Shown here piece by piece: positions 60,100-64,000 of a stretch of 64,000 bases of DNA (positions within the stretch are counted from its first letter, which is position 1; each line of letters opens with the position of its first letter). The notes beneath the pieces were generated by a model, which was not told where the DNA came from, made no database searches, and saw only the letters and a program-made list of their open reading frames with translations. The translations under genes were made by a program, and so were the position numbers. Source of the stretch: Plantactinospora sp. BC1 (lineage in GTDB: Bacteria; Actinomycetota; Actinomycetes; Mycobacteriales; Micromonosporaceae); the NCBI RefSeq assembly GCF_003030345.1, contig NZ_CP028158.1, forward strand, positions 2,294,001 through 2,358,000, in the 5' to 3' direction.

Positions 60100-63000
60100 C
60101 CTGCCCGGTGTGTGGAACCGTTGCCGTACCCGGTGCGCGGTTCTGCCACAACTGTGGAGTCGCGCTGCCGGCTGCCGCGACCCTTCCGGAAGCGGAGCGC
60201 CGGGTGGTAACGGTGCTCTTCGGCGATCTGTCCGATTTTACCTCCTGGTCCGAAGACCTTGATCCAGAGCGGGTCAGCACGGTCACCGACCGGGTGCTCG
60301 CCGCGCTCGCCGGTGCGGTCAAGACCTTCGGCGGGCACGTCGACAAGCTCACCGGCGACGGGATCATGGCCGTCTTCGGCGCCCCCGTCGCACACGAGGA
60401 CGACGCCGAGCGCGCCGTCCGGGCGGCCCTGTCCATGCAGCGGGCCGTGCGCCGGGTGCTCGACGACGAGCAGGGCGGCGGAGCGCCGCTCGGGCTCCGG
60501 GTCGGGCTCAACACCGGTGACGTGGTCGCCGGCATCCAGGCGTCGATCGAATACACCGTCATCGGCGACACCGTGAACACCGCCGCCCGGCTGGCCGACG
60601 CCGCCGCGATCGGGGCCGTCTACGCCGGTGCCCGGACGGCGGCGGCGACCCGCCGGGTCGCCTCCTGGCGACAGCTCCGGCCGCTGCGGCTCAAGGGCAA
60701 GCGGGAGCCGGTCGAGGCGTACGAGCTGCTGGGCCTGCTCGACGCCCCCGGTACCCGGTCCGGGCTCGGTGACGAGGCGCCCTTCGTCGGTCGGGAGACC
60801 GAGATCGGCCGGGTCGCCGGTCGGCTCGCCGAGGTCGTCGACCAGGGCCAGCCCCGGGTGCTGCTGATGACCGCCGAGGCGGGGATCGGCAAGTCCCGGT
60901 TCGCCGCCGAGGTGGAACGGCTGGCCGCCGGATACGACGTCGGCGCCGGCCGGTACGCGACGCACACCGGCGCCCGGGTGCTCTCGGTGAAGTGCGCGGC
61001 GTTCGGGGAGCGCCGTCGGCTCGCCCCGCTCGCCGACCTGGTCCGGGCCGCGGTCGGCCTGCCGGACGGCCCGGCCACCGCCGTCACCCGGCCGGTGGTC
61101 GAGGAGCGGCTGCGCCGGCTCGGCCAGCGGCTGTCCCGGTACCGGCCCGATCCGCCGCCGGTCGCCGTCGACCTCCTGCTCGCCCTGCTCGGCTACGCCG
61201 AGCTGCCGGCGGCGCACGGCACCGTGCCGGCCGGCCCGGCCGAGTGGTCGGCCGGCGACACCGGCCCGGACGCCGACGCGATCCCCGCCGCCGTCGCGGA
61301 GCTGCTCAGCGCGCTCGCCGCCGAGAGGCCGCTCGCGGTCATCGTCGACGACCTGCACGACGCCACCCCGGAGACCACCGACGCGCTCGGCGTGACCCTC
61401 TCCCGGCTGACCGGGCCGGTGCTGGTGTTGCTGCTCGGCCGCCCCGAACTGGTCCGCACCGCCGGTGCGCTGACCCGGTTGGCCGACGCCGAGGTGCACG
61501 CCCTGCCACCGCTGCGCGGTGCCGACGCCGCCCGGCTGCTGACCGCCTATCTCGGCGGGGGGCGGCTGCCGCAGGCGGACGTGGACCGGCTGCTCGCCAC
61601 CGCCCAGGGCAACCCCTTCTACCTCGCCGAGCTGGTCACCCTGCTGATGGAGCGGGGTGCGCTGACCACCGTGCTGGGCCGGGCACCGGCCCGATCCCCC
61701 GCCGGTCCGGCCGCCGACCCGGGTGCCGGCTCCGCCGGGCGGGCGGCCGCGACCGGCACCGCCGTCCCGGGGCAGCGGCGCAACGGCGGACCGGCCGGTC
61801 CGGAGGAGGGCCGGGGAGCCAACCCGGCATCCGGCACCGCGGTGCCGAGTCCGGGACCCGCCAGCACCGGGGCCAGCGTCATCTGGCGGCTGGCGCCCGG
61901 TTCGCTGGGCAGCCGGCTGCTCTCCCGGGACCTCGCCGCCGTGCTGGCGGCCCGGATCGACGCGTTGCCGCCCGACGCCAGGGCAGCACTTCGGGACGCC
62001 GCGGTGGTCGGGGACACGGTGCCGGCCGGTGCGCTGGAGGCACTGCGCGAGCGCCGGGCCGGGCGCGACGGACGGCCGACCGCGGTCCTCGCCGTCGAGC
62101 TGGAGCGGGCCGTCGAGGAGCTGCTCCAGCGCCGGATGCTGCACCGCAACCGGGACGGCTACATCTTCGCCACCCCGCTGATGCGGGAGGCCGTCTACGC
62201 CGGCATCGGCAAGGCCGACCTCGCCGACCGGCACGCCGCCCTCGCCGAGTGGGCCGCGCCGCCGGACCCGGGCACCGGCCCGGGCGAGCCGGGCCGGACC
62301 GGTACCGGCGTCAGCGGACTGCCGGTCGCCGAACGCGACGCCTTCATCGCCGAGCACGCCGAGCGGGCCAGCGCGCTCGCCGACGTGGTCAGCCTGCGCC
62401 CCGACGCGACCGCCCGGAACGTGGCGCCGCTCGGCATGGCCGCGCTGGGCCGCTCCGCCCGCCGGGCACTCGCCGCCGGAGAGCCGGCACAGGCCGTCGA
62501 GTACGCCGAGCGGGCCGCCCGGCTCGCCGGAGAGTCGGTACCCGGCGGCGACCGGCTGGTGCACGCCCGCGCCCTGCTCCAGGTGGGGCGGATCGCCGAG
62601 GCGCTCGCCTTCGCCGAGAAGATCGGGGCGAACGCCGGGGACGACGTCGCCGTACGGGCCGGGGCACTGCTCGTGGTCGGTCAGGCGTACCAGGCCCTGG
62701 GCGACCAGGCGCGGGCGGTGAACTCCTGGCAGGAGGCGTTGCAGGTGGCCACCCGGGCCGATCTGCCGGGGCCGCGCGCCTCGGCGATGCGGCGGCTCGG
62801 GATGGCCGACTTCGTCAGCGGCCGGTTGAGTCAGGCCAGCAGCCGGTTCGCCGGGGCCTACCAGGTCAACCTGGATGCCGACGATCCCCGGGGGCAGGCC
62901 TGGTCACTCCAGAACCTGGCCTGGGTCACCACCACCCGGGGCGACTTCGCCGGCACCGACGCGGTGCTGGGCAGGGCGGCCCGGCTCTTCGCCCAGATCG

Positions 63001-63992
63001 ACGATCCGGTGGGTCGGGCCTGGCTGCGCGGTACCACCGCGTTCGCCCGGTTGCTCGCCGGCCGGCTCGGTGAGGCGCGCCGGCTGGCCCAGGTCTTCCT
63101 GCCCTTCGGCGAGCGGGTCAGCGAGGCGTGGGCGGTGGGCACGCTGCGCGCCGTGGAGGCGTTCGCCGCCGCCGAACTCGGTGAACTCGCCGACGCCGAC
63201 CGCGAGGCGCGGCGGGCGTACCGGGACTTCGTCGCCGCCTCCGACGACTGGGGCCGGGGCTTCGCCCTGGTCGTACGCGGTGCGGTGGCGCGCGGTGTCG
63301 GCGAGCCGGAGCACGCCACCGACCTGCTCACCGACGCGCTCGGGTACGGCCGGCGCACCTCGCACCCGCTGCTGACCGGGCTCGCCGGCACGCTGCGCGG
63401 GTTCGTGGCGCTGGACCGGGGCGACGTCGCGGCGGCGGAACGGGACGCCGAGGCGGTGCTGGCGGCGGTGGAGCCGCACAACCCGCTGGCGCCGACCCAG
63501 CTCGGTCCCCGGATGCTGCTCGCCGCGAGCCGGCTGGCCGACGGTGACGCGGCGACCGCGGTGAGCCTGCTCGAACCGATCGCGGCGGCCGGTGCGGTGC
63601 CGTCGGTGCTGTTCAGCCGCCGCCAGGCTCTCGCCCGATACGCTTCCGCGCTGCTCGCCGACGGGCAGACAGCGGCCGCGCTCGACTGGGCCCGGCAGGC
63701 GGTGGAGGCTCCGGGCGAGGACATCCGCAGTCGGGTGATCGCCGCGCGGGTACTCGCCGAGGCGCTGGCCGGGGCGGGGCAGCCGGCGGAGGCTTTCGAG
63801 GTCGCCGAGGAGGCGGTCCGGTTGGCGTACTCGACGCAGCAGACCAGCGAGCGGGCCGCGGCGGAGGAGTTGCGGGACCGGCTGGCCCGGTCGTCGACGG
63901 GTACCGCCCCGGAGCGGCTGCTGGTGGTCCGGCAGCGGCTCGCCGGGGAGGTTCCGGCGCCGACGGCGCTCGCCGGAGACACTCCGGCATAG
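60096..63992 (+). CDS. Zinc ribbon - class III nucleotidyl cyclase - STAND ATPase - TPR protein
   Basis: 1298 aa, complete, soluble. Residues 3-20 are a zinc ribbon (C3-x2-C6...C17-x2-C20). 35-200 is a class III cyclase domain with metal Asp D44 and D88, base-contacting K84 and T154 (Thr as in class IIIb), and N161/R165, all as expected for an active adenylate cyclase. 225-600 is an AAA/STAND ATPase ('TAEAGIGKSRFAAEV' Walker A, 'LAVIVDDLHDATPETTDAL' Walker B). From ~790 onward TPR-like helical repeats form the sensor. Such proteins are thought to couple ligand or partner binding to cAMP production. GTG 60096 overlaps the MBL stop by 4 bp. Confidence 0.93.
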   Translation: MTCPVCGTVAVPGARFCHNCGVALPAAATLPEAERRVVTVLFGDLSDFTSWSEDLDPERVSTVTDRVLAALAGAVKTFGGHVDKLTGDGIMAVFGAPVAHEDDAERAVRAALSMQRAVRRVLDDEQGGGAPLGLRVGLNTGDVVAGIQASIEYTVIGDTVNTAARLADAAAIGAVYAGARTAAATRRVASWRQLRPLRLKGKREPVEAYELLGLLDAPGTRSGLGDEAPFVGRETEIGRVAGRLAEVVDQGQPRVLLMTAEAGIGKSRFAAEVERLAAGYDVGAGRYATHTGARVLSVKCAAFGERRRLAPLADLVRAAVGLPDGPATAVTRPVVEERLRRLGQRLSRYRPDPPPVAVDLLLALLGYAELPAAHGTVPAGPAEWSAGDTGPDADAIPAAVAELLSALAAERPLAVIVDDLHDATPETTDALGVTLSRLTGPVLVLLLGRPELVRTAGALTRLADAEVHALPPLRGADAARLLTAYLGGGRLPQADVDRLLATAQGNPFYLAELVTLLMERGALTTVLGRAPARSPAGPAADPGAGSAGRAAATGTAVPGQRRNGGPAGPEEGRGANPASGTAVPSPGPASTGASVIWRLAPGSLGSRLLSRDLAAVLAARIDALPPDARAALRDAAVVGDTVPAGALEALRERRAGRDGRPTAVLAVELERAVEELLQRRMLHRNRDGYIFATPLMREAVYAGIGKADLADRHAALAEWAAPPDPGTGPGEPGRTGTGVSGLPVAERDAFIAEHAERASALADVVSLRPDATARNVAPLGMAALGRSARRALAAGEPAQAVEYAERAARLAGESVPGGDRLVHARALLQVGRIAEALAFAEKIGANAGDDVAVRAGALLVVGQAYQALGDQARAVNSWQEALQVATRADLPGPRASAMRRLGMADFVSGRLSQASSRFAGAYQVNLDADDPRGQAWSLQNLAWVTTTRGDFAGTDAVLGRAARLFAQIDDPVGRAWLRGTTAFARLLAGRLGEARRLAQVFLPFGERVSEAWAVGTLRAVEAFAAAELGELADADREARRAYRDFVAASDDWGRGFALVVRGAVARGVGEPEHATDLLTDALGYGRRTSHPLLTGLAGTLRGFVALDRGDVAAAERDAEAVLAAVEPHNPLAPTQLGPRMLLAASRLADGDAATAVSLLEPIAAAGAVPSVLFSRRQALARYASALLADGQTAAALDWARQAVEAPGEDIRSRVIAARVLAEALAGAGQPAEAFEVAEEAVRLAYSTQQTSERAAAEELRDRLARSSTGTAPERLLVVRQRLAGEVPAPTALAGDTPA

Positions 63993-64000
63993 CGCGGCGG

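Overview
The window is high-GC, densely packed actinobacterial DNA. WhiB and MerR regulators, a polar-growth-type cell wall enzyme, GTG and TTG starts, several leaderless promoters and serine/proline tRNAs with actinomycete flanks all fit Micromonosporaceae (Micromonospora or Plantactinospora type). This placement rests on the overall look of the proteins and on a tandem intergenic repeat at 29494-29633, not on a database search.

Layout. 1-15.4 kb is accessory or lineage-specific: the end of an FtsX-type permease, deoD, tRNA-Ser(CGA), a secreted GH18 chitinase, a DPBB-type secreted protein, DUF397 and DUF6082-like proteins, a flavin reductase, a GNAT acetyltransferase, a histidine kinase with an unusual C-terminal membrane segment, a CtpE-like P-type ATPase, a three-repeat secreted protein and an FG-GAP protein. 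15.5-19.5 kb is a looser, less GC-rich regulatory stretch (MerR-type protein, two unknown small genes, CutA, an XRE-TPR regulator). 19.5-21.4 kb is a small decayed integrative element. The 3' part of tRNA-Ser(GGA) is duplicated as 62-bp direct repeats, the C-terminal end of a tyrosine recombinase remains beside one copy, and the only intact gene is a Shedu-type (DUF4263) nuclease likely to act in phage defence.

21.4-26.3 kb is a core replication and recombination block: tRNA-Ser, SRP RNA (ffs), dnaX, an RDD protein, ybaB and recR. 26.7-32.9 kb is a complete five-gene dipeptide/oligopeptide ABC importer operon, with a 57-bp tandem repeat between its two permease genes. 33-37 kb holds an ArsR-SRPBCC pair, an HNH lipoprotein with a small partner, and an MFS exporter. 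37-43.3 kb carries amino-acid biosynthesis: leuA with a leucine-rich leader peptide and hairpin, then lysC (with an internal start for the beta subunit) and asd, the first two steps of the aspartate pathway.

43.3-50 kb has a GAF-GGDEF cyclase, two DJ-1 superfamily genes (one an AraC-type GlxA regulator), lipoproteins and a TPR-like membrane protein. 50.1-64 kb has tRNA-Pro(CGG), a metallophosphoesterase, YqeY, a PonA2-like penicillin-binding protein, WhiB4, two ArsA/Get3-like ATPases, a proline-rich membrane protein, DUF4177, RidA, an MBL hydrolase and a large nucleotidyl cyclase-ATPase-TPR protein. As I recall the Mycobacterium tuberculosis gene order, dnaX-ybaB-recR-leuA-ask-asd and metallophosphoesterase-ponA2-whiB4-Rv3680-Rv3679-Rv3678A-Rv3678c-Rv3677c follow the same order, so the right two thirds is ancestral actinobacterial chromosome with local insertions.
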